Source: an uncultured delta proteobacterium (GTDB lineage Bacteria; RBG-13-61-14; DRUE01). From it: a stretch of 29,549 nucleotides of DNA. The stretch covers positions 1 to 29,549 of the forward strand of contig CAIYYW010000228.1 of the NCBI GenBank assembly GCA_903930515.1, given 5' to 3'. A program made the translations under genes and the position numbers. The stretch's first letter is position 1, and every line of letters starts with the position of its first letter. The notes under the pieces were generated by a model. That model worked only from the letters and a program-made list of their open reading frames with translations, ran no database searches and was not told where the DNA came from. Positions 15,775 through 23,237 of the stretch are shown in pieces.

Positions 15775-17408
15775 TGTTTTTCTTTTTCCTTTTTGCCCAT
15801 ATTCTCGATAAAGCTGGGATGACTGGTTGAATACTCGCTCCAGAACGCGCAACGGTCCGCGACCTTGGCGCTCTCGGTCCGGACCTGGGTGTCGAACACC
15901 TGCGCCTGCTGAGTATTCAGGTTGAATTTGGGCCAAGCCGGAAGTCCCGGCCCGTTCGGGTCTCCGGTCTTGGCGAAATTGATCCAGTATCCCTGGATGA
16001 CCGGGACCAGGGGCTTTGCTATTTTTTTCTGCTTGGGCCCGTAGAGCAGGTTCATCGGCGCGCGGTCCAGGCTGTTGAAGACAAAAGGCAGCTCCATCGC
16101 GTGCGCCGCGCCGATGGTCTTTCCCAGGCGCATTTGGTCAAAGTCAAACCGATAGTAATAGATTTCCTTCTGATACTTCGCGGTCGCGGCCAGGCCCAGG
16201 TAGGTCGGGCACCCGAGCGCGGCGTCGGTGGCGATCTGGGCGTACCCGTTTCCCGGCTTGTTGTCGTATGCGTTCAGCGGATATAGTTCGGTCAGCTTCT
16301 TGATCTCCGCGTCTGTGACATCGAAATATTTCATCTTCTCCGAGTATTCTTCGGGCTGGGCTTTTTTCAAGTCTTTTTCCAGCAGCAAGAGAACTTTCAC
16401 CTCGTCATGGTTGCTCCCGGCGATCAGCGGCACCCAGTTATAGTTGCCGGAGCGGATCATCCCGAGCGGGGTGTCGGTGAGCAAATACCCGTCAAGGTGG
16501 TTGATCAGGTTGAAGCCGGCGGTGAGTCCGCCGGTGGTCGCGGCGAGGATTTTTTTCGCGGGCGCTTTCCTGAGACAGGCCAGGTCATCGTTCTTGCAGC
16601 CCACCTGTTCCGCGATCCCCTGCCCTTTCTTATACCCGGCATCCATCGGCTCGGCTTCTTCACATCCGCCGCTTTCCAGGATGGCTTTCTGGAAGGTTCC
16701 CTTGGCCAGGGGCGTTGCCAACATTGTGCAGATGCTCCAGCCGCCCGCGCTCTCTCCGAAGATGGTCACATTGCCGGGATCGCCTCCGAAATTGCCGATG
16801 TTCCTTTGAACCCATTTCAGCGCGGCAACCTGGTCCAAAGAGCCGTAGTTCCCCGTGCTCCGGTTCGGGTCTTCAGTCCTGAGCGCGGATAGGGCCAAAA
16901 AGCCGAAGGCGTTCAGCCGGTAGTTGATGGTTACCACCACCACATCCCCGGCATCGGCCATCCGGTCTCCGAAATACATCTTGCTGTTGCCGGTCCCGCC
17001 CGCGTATCCGCCTCCGTGGATCCAGACCATTACCGGGAATTTTCCCGGCTGGGCAGGCCGCCAGACATTCAAAAATAAGCAGTCCTCGCTCATCCTGCCC
17101 GAGGGGTCCGCGTTCACGAGTTCCATCTCGCCCTTTTGCATGCAGCGCGCCCCCCATCTGCTCCCGTCCCGCACCCCGTCCCATTGCTTGGCCGGCTGCG
17201 GCGCTTTCCATCTCAGCTCCCCGACCGGGGCAGCCGCATACGGGATTCCATGCCAGGCGCAGGTGTTGGTGTCTTTTTCCGACAGCCCCTTGACCAGGCC
17301 GGATTCGGTCTGGACCGGATTCGCGCAAAGCTCCTCCGGCATTGCCCGGCCGGAAAAGATCAATCCCGCGGCGACGCTCAAAGCGAAAAGTATTTTTCGG
17401 ATCTCCAT
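15771..17408 (-). CDS. Exported type-B carboxylesterase (copy 1)
   Basis: This 545-residue alpha/beta-hydrolase belongs to the carboxylesterase/cholinesterase family (COesterase). A Sec signal peptide (about 1-22, FSGRA cleavage region) is followed by the family opening GLVKGL...YAAAPVGELRWKAP and the EDCLFLNVWRP motif. The WIHGGGY oxyanion-hole motif comes next. The nucleophile elbow GESAGG lies near 217, an acidic EV near 335 (HDEVK) and a histidine in AAHAMELPF near 433, completing a Ser-Glu-His triad. It should cleave carboxylic esters outside the cytoplasm. AAGGAGGG lies just upstream of ATG 17408. The stop overlaps the sulfatase GTG start by 4 nt, and it follows a close paralogue with a 42-nt gap. 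The natural substrate is not known. Confidence 0.9.
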   Translation of the reverse strand: MEIRKILFALSVAAGLIFSGRAMPEELCANPVQTESGLVKGLSEKDTNTCAWHGIPYAAAPVGELRWKAPQPAKQWDGVRDGSRWGARCMQKGEMELVNADPSGRMSEDCLFLNVWRPAQPGKFPVMVWIHGGGYAGGTGNSKMYFGDRMADAGDVVVVTINYRLNAFGFLALSALRTEDPNRSTGNYGSLDQVAALKWVQRNIGNFGGDPGNVTIFGESAGGWSICTMLATPLAKGTFQKAILESGGCEEAEPMDAGYKKGQGIAEQVGCKNDDLACLRKAPAKKILAATTGGLTAGFNLINHLDGYLLTDTPLGMIRSGNYNWVPLIAGSNHDEVKVLLLLEKDLKKAQPEEYSEKMKYFDVTDAEIKKLTELYPLNAYDNKPGNGYAQIATDAALGCPTYLGLAATAKYQKEIYYYRFDFDQMRLGKTIGAAHAMELPFVFNSLDRAPMNLLYGPKQKKIAKPLVPVIQGYWINFAKTGDPNGPGLPAWPKFNLNTQQAQVFDTQVRTESAKVADRCAFWSEYSTSHPSFIENMGKKEKEKQ

Positions 17409-17450
17409 TTCAGCCCTCCTTGCGAATAGCTTATTCTATCCCAAATACTA

Positions 17451-19076
17451 CTACTTTTTTTCTTTCCTCGCCAAAGTTTCAAAAATGGGCCGGTGGGTTT
17501 TGTTATACCCGTCCCACACCTCGCACCGATTATCCATATCGCTTTTTTCAGTCCGGACCTGCAGGTTCAGGATCTGGACCGATTGATCATTGGGCTGGTA
17601 TTTCGGCCATTCGGGCAGGCCCTGCCCGTTCGGGTTTCCGGTCTTGGCGAAATTGGTCCAGTATCCCTGGATGGTTTTGGACAGCCCCTGCGCCGGGCCG
17701 AGATTTTTCTCGTCGTAAAAAAGCGTGAACGGGCTTTGGTCCAGCGAGTTGAAGACAAAGGGTATTTCCGAGGAATGGAATGCCTTGACAAAATTTCCGC
17801 CTTTCATCCCCCGGTAATCAAACCGGTAGTAATAGGTCGGAACGCCCAGGGCGGAGGCTGAATCCAGGCCGAGATATGTCGGGCAGGCGAGCGCGAGGTC
17901 GGTGAAGATGTATCCGAACGCGACCTTGGGCTTATTCTCATATTGGCTCAAAGGATACGCCGCGGAGACCTTTTGGGCTTGTTCGGGGGAAAGGTTGAAA
18001 TTTCGGCTGATCAGTTTCTCATACCGGCCGGGAAGCGCGTGGTTCAACCGCGGCCTGGCCAGCACCAGGAAGTTCACTTCCTCTTTAGTGCTCCCGGCCA
18101 TTAAGGGGATGCGGTTGAAATTCCCGGAACGGATCATTGAGAGCGCCGTGTCCTTGAGCAAATATCCGTCCCAATGATTTACAAAGGTGAAGCCCTCTTT
18201 CAAAATTTCCCCGGCCCCTCCGGCGATCAGCTTTTCCGCGGGAACGGCGCGGAGACATTTCAGGTCGTCAACCTTGCATCCGACCCGCTCCGCGATCTTC
18301 TCCGCCTTCGCGTATCCGGTCTCCAAACTCTCGCTCGCCTCGCATCCCCCGCTTTCCATAATGGCCTTTTGAAACATCCCCTGGTTGAGCGCAGTCGCGT
18401 ACATCGTGCACACGCTCCATCCGCCCGCGGATTCTCCGAAGATGGTGACATTGCCCGGGTCCCCGCCAAAATTATAGATGTTGTTGTGGACCCATTTGAT
18501 GGCCGATGCCTGATCCAGCGAGCCGTAATTGCCCGCGCTCTGGTTCGGGTCTTCAGAGCGGAGCGAGGGGCTGGCGAAAAAGCCGAAGGTATTGAGCCGG
18601 TAGTTGATGGTCACCACCATCACCTCCCCGAATTCCGCCAATCTCCCGCCCGGATACTTCCCGCTCCCCAGCGTATATCCTCCCCCGTGAATCCAGATCA
18701 TTACCGGCAGCTTGCCCGCCTTGCTCGGCCGCCAGATATTCAGATACAGGCAATCTTCAGAGGCCAGATCCGTTTTTTCCTTTGACTCGGTCTTCAGCGG
18801 ATTCGCGGATTGCAGGCATTGCGGACCCCAGTGATCCGCCTCGCGGACGCCGTCCCAATTTTTCGCCGGACCGGGCGCCTTCCATCTCAATTCCCCCACC
18901 GGCGCCGCCGCGTATGGAATTCCCATCCAGACGCAGGTCTGACTCAACTGGTCCTCTGTCCCGCGCACCGCTCCCGCCTCGGTCTTGATCGGATCGCTGC
19001 AGGGGCTTTGGGCCAATGCCAAATGGCTAATACCAACGCCGGAAACGATCAGAATTCCTAACCAAAATTTTTTCAT
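17451..19076 (-). CDS. Exported type-B carboxylesterase (copy 2, paralogue)
   Basis: This 541-residue protein has the same architecture as its downstream neighbour. It has a Sec signal peptide (MKKFWLG to about LALAQ), CVWMGIPYAAAPVGELRWKAP, EDCLYLNIWRPS, WIHGGGYT, GESAGGWS near 213, a Glu in TKEEVNF near 330 and a His in AFHSSEIPF near 432. The two copies share long identical blocks, including GIPYAAAPVGELRWKAP and FGGDPGNVTIFGESAGGWS, which points to a tandem duplication followed by divergence. AGGAGG lies 6 nt ahead of ATG 19076. Both copies keep the full catalytic triad, so neither looks inactivated; they may differ in substrate. It follows the DUF2804 gene after an 89-nt gap in the same orientation. 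Confidence 0.9.
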   Translation of the reverse strand: MKKFWLGILIVSGVGISHLALAQSPCSDPIKTEAGAVRGTEDQLSQTCVWMGIPYAAAPVGELRWKAPGPAKNWDGVREADHWGPQCLQSANPLKTESKEKTDLASEDCLYLNIWRPSKAGKLPVMIWIHGGGYTLGSGKYPGGRLAEFGEVMVVTINYRLNTFGFFASPSLRSEDPNQSAGNYGSLDQASAIKWVHNNIYNFGGDPGNVTIFGESAGGWSVCTMYATALNQGMFQKAIMESGGCEASESLETGYAKAEKIAERVGCKVDDLKCLRAVPAEKLIAGGAGEILKEGFTFVNHWDGYLLKDTALSMIRSGNFNRIPLMAGSTKEEVNFLVLARPRLNHALPGRYEKLISRNFNLSPEQAQKVSAAYPLSQYENKPKVAFGYIFTDLALACPTYLGLDSASALGVPTYYYRFDYRGMKGGNFVKAFHSSEIPFVFNSLDQSPFTLFYDEKNLGPAQGLSKTIQGYWTNFAKTGNPNGQGLPEWPKYQPNDQSVQILNLQVRTEKSDMDNRCEVWDGYNKTHRPIFETLARKEKK

Positions 19077-19165
19077 CTCACGCCTCCTGAAAACAACCTG
19101 AATTATTAAAGGCCAATTCTACCCGAACCGGAAAAGAATTGAAACCCGCGCCGGCCAATCGCGGC

Positions 19166-20350
19166 TCACCATTTCTGATTGAACCATTCATAGAGGCCGA
19201 AAAGATTTTTGAGCTGGACGCGCCGGCCGGAGTCCAGAACCAGACTGCCGGAATATAGGCCGAGCGCCGGGTTGCCGACGCTGTACATTGAGCCGATTTT
19301 CAGATTGCTGGTCCGGACATTTTCCGGAGTAAAAACCAGGTCCACCCGGCCATCGTCAGTCAAGACTTGCCAGGGTTTCATCAAGTCATCCCTCGGCGCC
19401 AAACAGCGGGTGATTCCGATTTTATGAGCTTTTCCGTCGTAGAAAATGGCGTTTTCATTGGTCTGGGCAGGGTGGTTGCCATAACCCAGGTTGAACCCGA
19501 TCGGTTTCCCGGCTTCATCCCTTCCCGAGGCCACGGCCCAATACCAGAACAGCTTGGAGGGCGGAAATCCCCGGCTGAAATCCAGCATCGCGAAGGAATC
19601 CGCGGGATTGAGTTTGAAGGTCTGATCGGCCAGCCTGAGCGTGCCTTGCGCGGTCATACAATTGATCTTGTGGTCATAATGACAGCGCCGGGGATTGGTG
19701 AGATGAGTGGCGCAGATGGACTCATAACTTTCCGGCAGGCAAAGCTCAAGCTCGGCCTTAAGTCCGACTTGGGCAAAGCCGGGAAAATCCACCAGGATTT
19801 TCCGGCGCTCGCCCTTTACTTCAAAACTTGCATTTGCTTTCGCGCTTTCATAACGGGTGATCCCTTGGGTGCTGTCCCGCATCATTTCCAACTCCGGCCG
19901 GGGCAGACGAAGATGAATATCTTCATAGCCCCGCCTGGTTTTACGGTCATAGACATAAGCGCTGAAAAAGGAGCCGTATCCGATCCAGGCGACCAGGAAG
20001 CTGAGGTAGTGCTGTGGAGTAGAGATATGATACATATCCCATTTTTTCATCCGATAGCGCTGAAAATAAGGAATCGGATAAAATCGGGCATCCTCAAAAT
20101 TAAGGTCCAGATAGGGACGGCGGGACCAGGAGCAGAGGGAGGTGCCATCCGGTCGGAGGATCGGGCCGGGAGCGGTGATCTCCACCAGTTCCGGGCAGAA
20201 ATAAATATACGAAGCATCCAGTTCCGGGATGCCTTTGCCGGCTGGATTTATTTTTTCCAGAACCCAGCCCGGACCTGCCCAGAATGAGACAACGGCGGTT
20301 CCCGCCAGCTTTAACCACTCTCTCCGATTGAATCCTTTTTCCATTTCCAC
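19166..20350 (-). CDS. Tat-signal protein of the DUF2804 family
   Basis: The 394-residue protein opens with GFNRREWLKLAG, a twin-arginine export signal with a hydrophobic stretch after it, so it is probably exported folded. The body matches the DUF2804 pattern: the WDMYHISTPQHYLSFLVA segment near 110, the LGYGNHPAQTNENAIFYDGKAHKI region near 290, and the closing YSGSLVLDSGRRVQLKNLFGLYEWFNQKW. The family has a beta-rich fold resembling lipocalin-like or AttH hydroxylated-isoprenoid proteins, and its biochemical role is not established. In this operon, with two esterases and a sulfatase, a part in handling a hydrophobic or esterified compound is only an inference. GAGGTGG precedes the ATG at 20350. 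Confidence 0.8.
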   Translation of the reverse strand: MEMEKGFNRREWLKLAGTAVVSFWAGPGWVLEKINPAGKGIPELDASYIYFCPELVEITAPGPILRPDGTSLCSWSRRPYLDLNFEDARFYPIPYFQRYRMKKWDMYHISTPQHYLSFLVAWIGYGSFFSAYVYDRKTRRGYEDIHLRLPRPELEMMRDSTQGITRYESAKANASFEVKGERRKILVDFPGFAQVGLKAELELCLPESYESICATHLTNPRRCHYDHKINCMTAQGTLRLADQTFKLNPADSFAMLDFSRGFPPSKLFWYWAVASGRDEAGKPIGFNLGYGNHPAQTNENAIFYDGKAHKIGITRCLAPRDDLMKPWQVLTDDGRVDLVFTPENVRTSNLKIGSMYSVGNPALGLYSGSLVLDSGRRVQLKNLFGLYEWFNQKW

Positions 20351-20405
20351 CTCGGTTTCAACTTAAACCAAAAATCTTTTTTTCTCAAAACCAGGTGGTG
20401 TGATA

Positions 20406-20474
20406 AGAGGGACAGTCCCCAGGGAGCGCGGGGATATTTCCGAAGCCATCAGGCTATTCCGAGACTGTCCCTCT
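20406..20474. repeat. Long palindrome with 12-bp perfect arms
   Basis: AGAGGGACAGTC at 20406-20417 is exactly complementary to GACTGTCCCTCT at 20463-20474, with a 45-nt middle that holds a smaller AGCC/GGCT hairpin. It resembles REP- or MITE-like palindromes seen beside insertion elements. No T-tract follows, so terminator function is doubtful. Confidence 0.65.
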
Positions 20475-20550
20475 ATTAAACTTCAAATGAAGACGTGACC
20501 CCGAAGCAAAAATGGATTTGGGCGACAGGTCCTGAGGCGTTGACCCCAAT

Positions 20551-20561
20551 TCTATTGACCG
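20551..20561. repeat. Left arm of the inverted repeat flanking the RDD gene
   Basis: The 11-mer TTCTATTGACC here is the exact reverse complement of GGTCAATAGAA at 21754-21764. A nearby TTGACCCCA also reappears in inverse form (TGGGGTCAA) at the right end. The pair brackets the RDD gene and its promoter. Confidence 0.6.
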
Positions 20562-20675
20562 CGGCTGGAAAGGCTGGCAAAATTCAGCCAATAAGACCAA
20601 TAGACTCAATCATCAGTCTGAAGAACCTGAAAAAGCGGTTCGGAAAGATAGAGCCGTTGGTCATAATACATAAAT

Positions 20676-20705
20676 TTGACAGGGCAAGGGGCATAATTGT
20701 AAAAT
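20676..20705 (+). promoter_or_regulatory. Sigma-70-type promoter for the RDD gene
   Basis: A perfect TTGACA (20676-20681) and TAAAAT (20700-20705) are separated by 18 nt. The predicted leader to the ATG at 20784 is about 70 nt, much longer than the other leaders in this window. Confidence 0.65.
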
Positions 20706-20783
20706 TGCGGAAGGATGCCAGGCAGTTGAGCTTATGGAATATCAATATATATATCTGGTAAAAAAGATTCAGGCGCAAAGTCA

Positions 20784-21749
20784 ATGAATGACCATAAAAT
20801 TACGGACAAGGAAGCCTTAAAAAAGAAATATTTGCCCCTGGTGGTTCAGCAACTTCAAAAAGGAGCGCTTCCTCAAAGCATCCGGCCCAAGCTGGAAAAG
20901 GTGGGATTCACGAGCGCGGAAGCGGATGATTTGATCGACCAGGCGATCGCGGCTGCCGATCCTTCGCTCGGACCCAAGGCCTCGGCGGTTCAGATGCCGT
21001 CTCCGCCGATTGAACCCGGGGCGGGTCAGTCCGAACCGGTCCAGGTGGAGGTCCGGTCCGATTCCGTGCCCAATACCGCCGTTGAGATCAACGCGATCAA
21101 GCAAAAATTATTGGCCTCGGGATTCAGCCCCTATGAGGCCAATAGAATGGCCCAGGCCGCCAGATCCGATTCCACCCGGGAGCGCTTGCAAAAAGCCGGA
21201 TTCGGCGATGCGGAAATAGATAAAATGATCAAAGCGCAATCCATGTCCGCGGGCACCGCCGGGATCGGCTATGTTCCCACCGTGGCGGCCAGTTCCGAAC
21301 CTAACATAATCATTTACCATTACGCGGGTTTCTGGACCAGGCTCTGCGCAATGATGATTGACGGATTGATTTTGAGCATACCCTTCTTCCTGATTACCAT
21401 GGTCTGTTCCCTGCCCGTGGCGCTCAGCAAAGACCCGGGACCGGACAAGGTTATGCTTTCCTTGTTCGGCAATCTGGTCGGGTTCATACTCCAGTGGCTG
21501 TATTTCGCGATGATGGAATGCGGTCCGAGGATGGGCACTTATGGGAAATCCGCAATGAATATCATGGTCCTGGACACCAGCGGGGATCAGATCAGCTTCG
21601 GCCGCGCCAGCGCAAGGTATTTCTCCAAATCCCTTTCCTTAATCACCTTCTTAGTCGGTTATATTATGGCCGGGTTCACCCCGGAAAAACGCGCCCTCCA
21701 CGACTATGTGGCCGGAACCATGGTGGTAAAAAGATATAGGTATTATTAA
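20784..21749 (+). CDS. RDD-family membrane protein with N-terminal helical repeats
   Basis: The 321-residue protein has a soluble N-terminal half and a membrane C-terminal half. The N-terminal half contains similar helical units: QQLQKGALPQSIRPKLEKVGFTSAEADDLIDQA, then KQKLLASGFSPYEANRMAQAA and RERLQKAGFGDAEIDKMIKA. Each has a GF-(S/T/G)-x-x-E/A turn, separated by a Pro-rich linker. From about 178 the sequence YAGFWTRLCAMMIDGLILSIPFF starts an RDD domain, with the family's Arg/Asp in the first helix and further membrane helices to SKSLSLITFLVGYIMAG and KRALHDYVAGTMVV. RDD proteins are often associated with ion transport or membrane organisation, with function mostly unknown. The gene is alone on the plus strand, between a minus-strand gene on each side, and bracketed by inverted repeats. 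Confidence 0.85.
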   Translation: MNDHKITDKEALKKKYLPLVVQQLQKGALPQSIRPKLEKVGFTSAEADDLIDQAIAAADPSLGPKASAVQMPSPPIEPGAGQSEPVQVEVRSDSVPNTAVEINAIKQKLLASGFSPYEANRMAQAARSDSTRERLQKAGFGDAEIDKMIKAQSMSAGTAGIGYVPTVAASSEPNIIIYHYAGFWTRLCAMMIDGLILSIPFFLITMVCSLPVALSKDPGPDKVMLSLFGNLVGFILQWLYFAMMECGPRMGTYGKSAMNIMVLDTSGDQISFGRASARYFSKSLSLITFLVGYIMAGFTPEKRALHDYVAGTMVVKRYRYY

Positions 21750-21753
21750 TGGG

Positions 21754-21764
21754 GTCAATAGAAG
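21754..21764. repeat. Right arm of the inverted repeat flanking the RDD gene
   Basis: GGTCAATAGAA, 4 nt after the RDD stop, is the exact reverse complement of 20551-20561. With TGGGG ahead of it the sequence also mirrors the TTGACCCCA at about 20542-20550. Confidence 0.6.
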
Positions 21765-21848
21765 GCGGCGAATCTGGCCGGGAAATTGCGTTTTCGGCTT
21801 TGGAGCTCGGAGACCGTAACCTTGAAAGCCCTGGCTACCCGCGACCCA

Positions 21849-23237
21849 TTATTTCCCGACACAAAATTTGCCAAAGATCAGGTCCAGCATTTCCTCGGTA
21901 AAGGATTGACCGGAAAGCTCTCCCAAAGCCTGGATCGCTTTCCGGAGTTCCGCGGCGACGAATTCTTCTCCCAGGTTTTGCTCAATGGCCTTGAGCGCGT
22001 TTTCCATTTCCAGCCGGCTTTGTTTCAAAAGTTCCAACTGGCGCAGGCTGGAGACCAGGGGATCCTCCCCGCTCAAATCGCCCTGCCAGATCAGCTCCTG
22101 GATTTCGGATCGCAGCTGATCCAGGCCGGTTCCCTTTTTGGCGGAGATTTCCAGGACGGGATCGTCTCGGATCAGTTTTTTTAGTTGATCCCGGCTCAGG
22201 TTTTTTTTCAGGTCTATTTTATTAACCAGGATCAGCCGTTTCAGATCTTTCGTCTCGTCCAGCAATTTACCATCATAGTCCGAGAGCGGCTCTCCGGCGT
22301 CCAGCATCAGCAAGACCAGGTCCGCTTCCAGGATCGCGGCCCGGCTGCGCCTGACCCCTTCCCGCTCAATCTCATCCGCGTTTTCCCGGATTCCGGCCGT
22401 GTCCGAAAGCCGGACCGGGATGCCGGAAATATTGATCATCTCTTCCACTACATCGCGGGTGGTTCCCGGATGGGGAGCAACGATCACGCGGTCGCGTTCC
22501 AGCAGCGCGTTCATCAATGTGCTTTTTCCCGCATTGGGCTTGCCCGCGATCACCAACTTGATCCCTTCGCTCAAAATCATCCCGGCTTGCGCCCGTCGGC
22601 AAATCCCGTCCAAGACCCGGCTCGCCTCCTGGATCCTTTCTTTCATTTGCTCCCGGCTCACAAACTCAACCTCCTCCTCGGCAAAATCCAATCCTGCTTC
22701 CAAATCCGCGAGCAGTCCCAGCAAGTCCTGCCGGAGGCTCTGGATCTTGTTCCCAAGTTCGCCGCTCAAGCCCCGAACCGAGGCTTTGGCGCCGGCGGAA
22801 GTCTGGGCAAAAATCAGGGAAGCCACGGCCTCGGCCTGGGCCAGGTCAATCCTTCCGGAAAGGAACGCCCTCTTGGTGAATTCTCCGGGCTCGGCCAACC
22901 GCGCCCCGGCCTTGAGAACGGCTTCCAGAATCCTTCTCAGCGCCACCGGGCCGCCGTGGCATTGGAACTCCGCCACCTCCTCGCGGGTATAACTTTTCGG
23001 CGCGCGCATCACCAGCAGGATCGCCTCATCCAGTTTTTCCCCGCCGTCCTTGACCCAGCCGTAAGCCGCTTCAAAGCCTTTCATCTTTGAAGGCTTTCGC
23101 CCGCCGGCAAAAAGAGCGTCCGCGATCCGGAGCGCGTCCGGGCCGCTCAGTCGCACGATCCCGATCCCGGCCAGGCCGGGCGCGGTGGCGATCGCGGCTA
23201 TGGTATCCGAATCTTTATCCCTTTTTTGCTCAACCAT
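21849..23237 (-). CDS. mnmE: tRNA uridine-34 modification GTPase MnmE (TrmE)
   Basis: MnmE, with MnmG, installs the carboxymethylaminomethyl or aminomethyl group on U34 of tRNAs using 5,10-methylene-THF and GTP. The 462-residue length is standard. The N-terminal folate-binding domain starts DTIAAIATAPGLAGIGIVRLSG and contains the AEFQCHGG and GRIDLAQAEAV motifs. The GTPase domain shows G1 GKPNAGKST near 224, G2/G3 PGTTRDV and DTAG, and G4 NKID. The protein ends FGKFCVGK, keeping the functional C-terminal Cys of the C(I/V)GK motif. The ATG at 23237 lies 40 nt inside folC, and no alternative in-frame start exists before residue about 52, so the overlap is real. No mnmG is seen here. Confidence 0.96.
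   Translation of the reverse strand: MVEQKRDKDSDTIAAIATAPGLAGIGIVRLSGPDALRIADALFAGGRKPSKMKGFEAAYGWVKDGGEKLDEAILLVMRAPKSYTREEVAEFQCHGGPVALRRILEAVLKAGARLAEPGEFTKRAFLSGRIDLAQAEAVASLIFAQTSAGAKASVRGLSGELGNKIQSLRQDLLGLLADLEAGLDFAEEEVEFVSREQMKERIQEASRVLDGICRRAQAGMILSEGIKLVIAGKPNAGKSTLMNALLERDRVIVAPHPGTTRDVVEEMINISGIPVRLSDTAGIRENADEIEREGVRRSRAAILEADLVLLMLDAGEPLSDYDGKLLDETKDLKRLILVNKIDLKKNLSRDQLKKLIRDDPVLEISAKKGTGLDQLRSEIQELIWQGDLSGEDPLVSSLRQLELLKQSRLEMENALKAIEQNLGEEFVAAELRKAIQALGELSGQSFTEEMLDLIFGKFCVGK

Larger units (their letters stand above)
20351..20783. other. 433-nt accessory intergenic patch
   Basis: No credible gene lies between the DUF2804 gene and the RDD gene (divergent). The region holds a 12-bp perfect inverted repeat at 20406-20474, a GTTGACCCCAATTCTATTGACC-like stretch near 20538-20561 and the RDD promoter at 20676-20705. 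From about 20560 on it is noticeably AT-richer than the surrounding genes. An 88-codon GTG frame at 20495-20761 crosses the repeat motif and promoter and shows no family features, so it is not called. Confidence 0.6.

Noticed and set aside
20495-20761. An 88-codon GTG frame upstream of the RDD gene
   Set aside because: It runs across the inverted-repeat arm and the RDD promoter, has no ribosome site and no family features; treated as chance.
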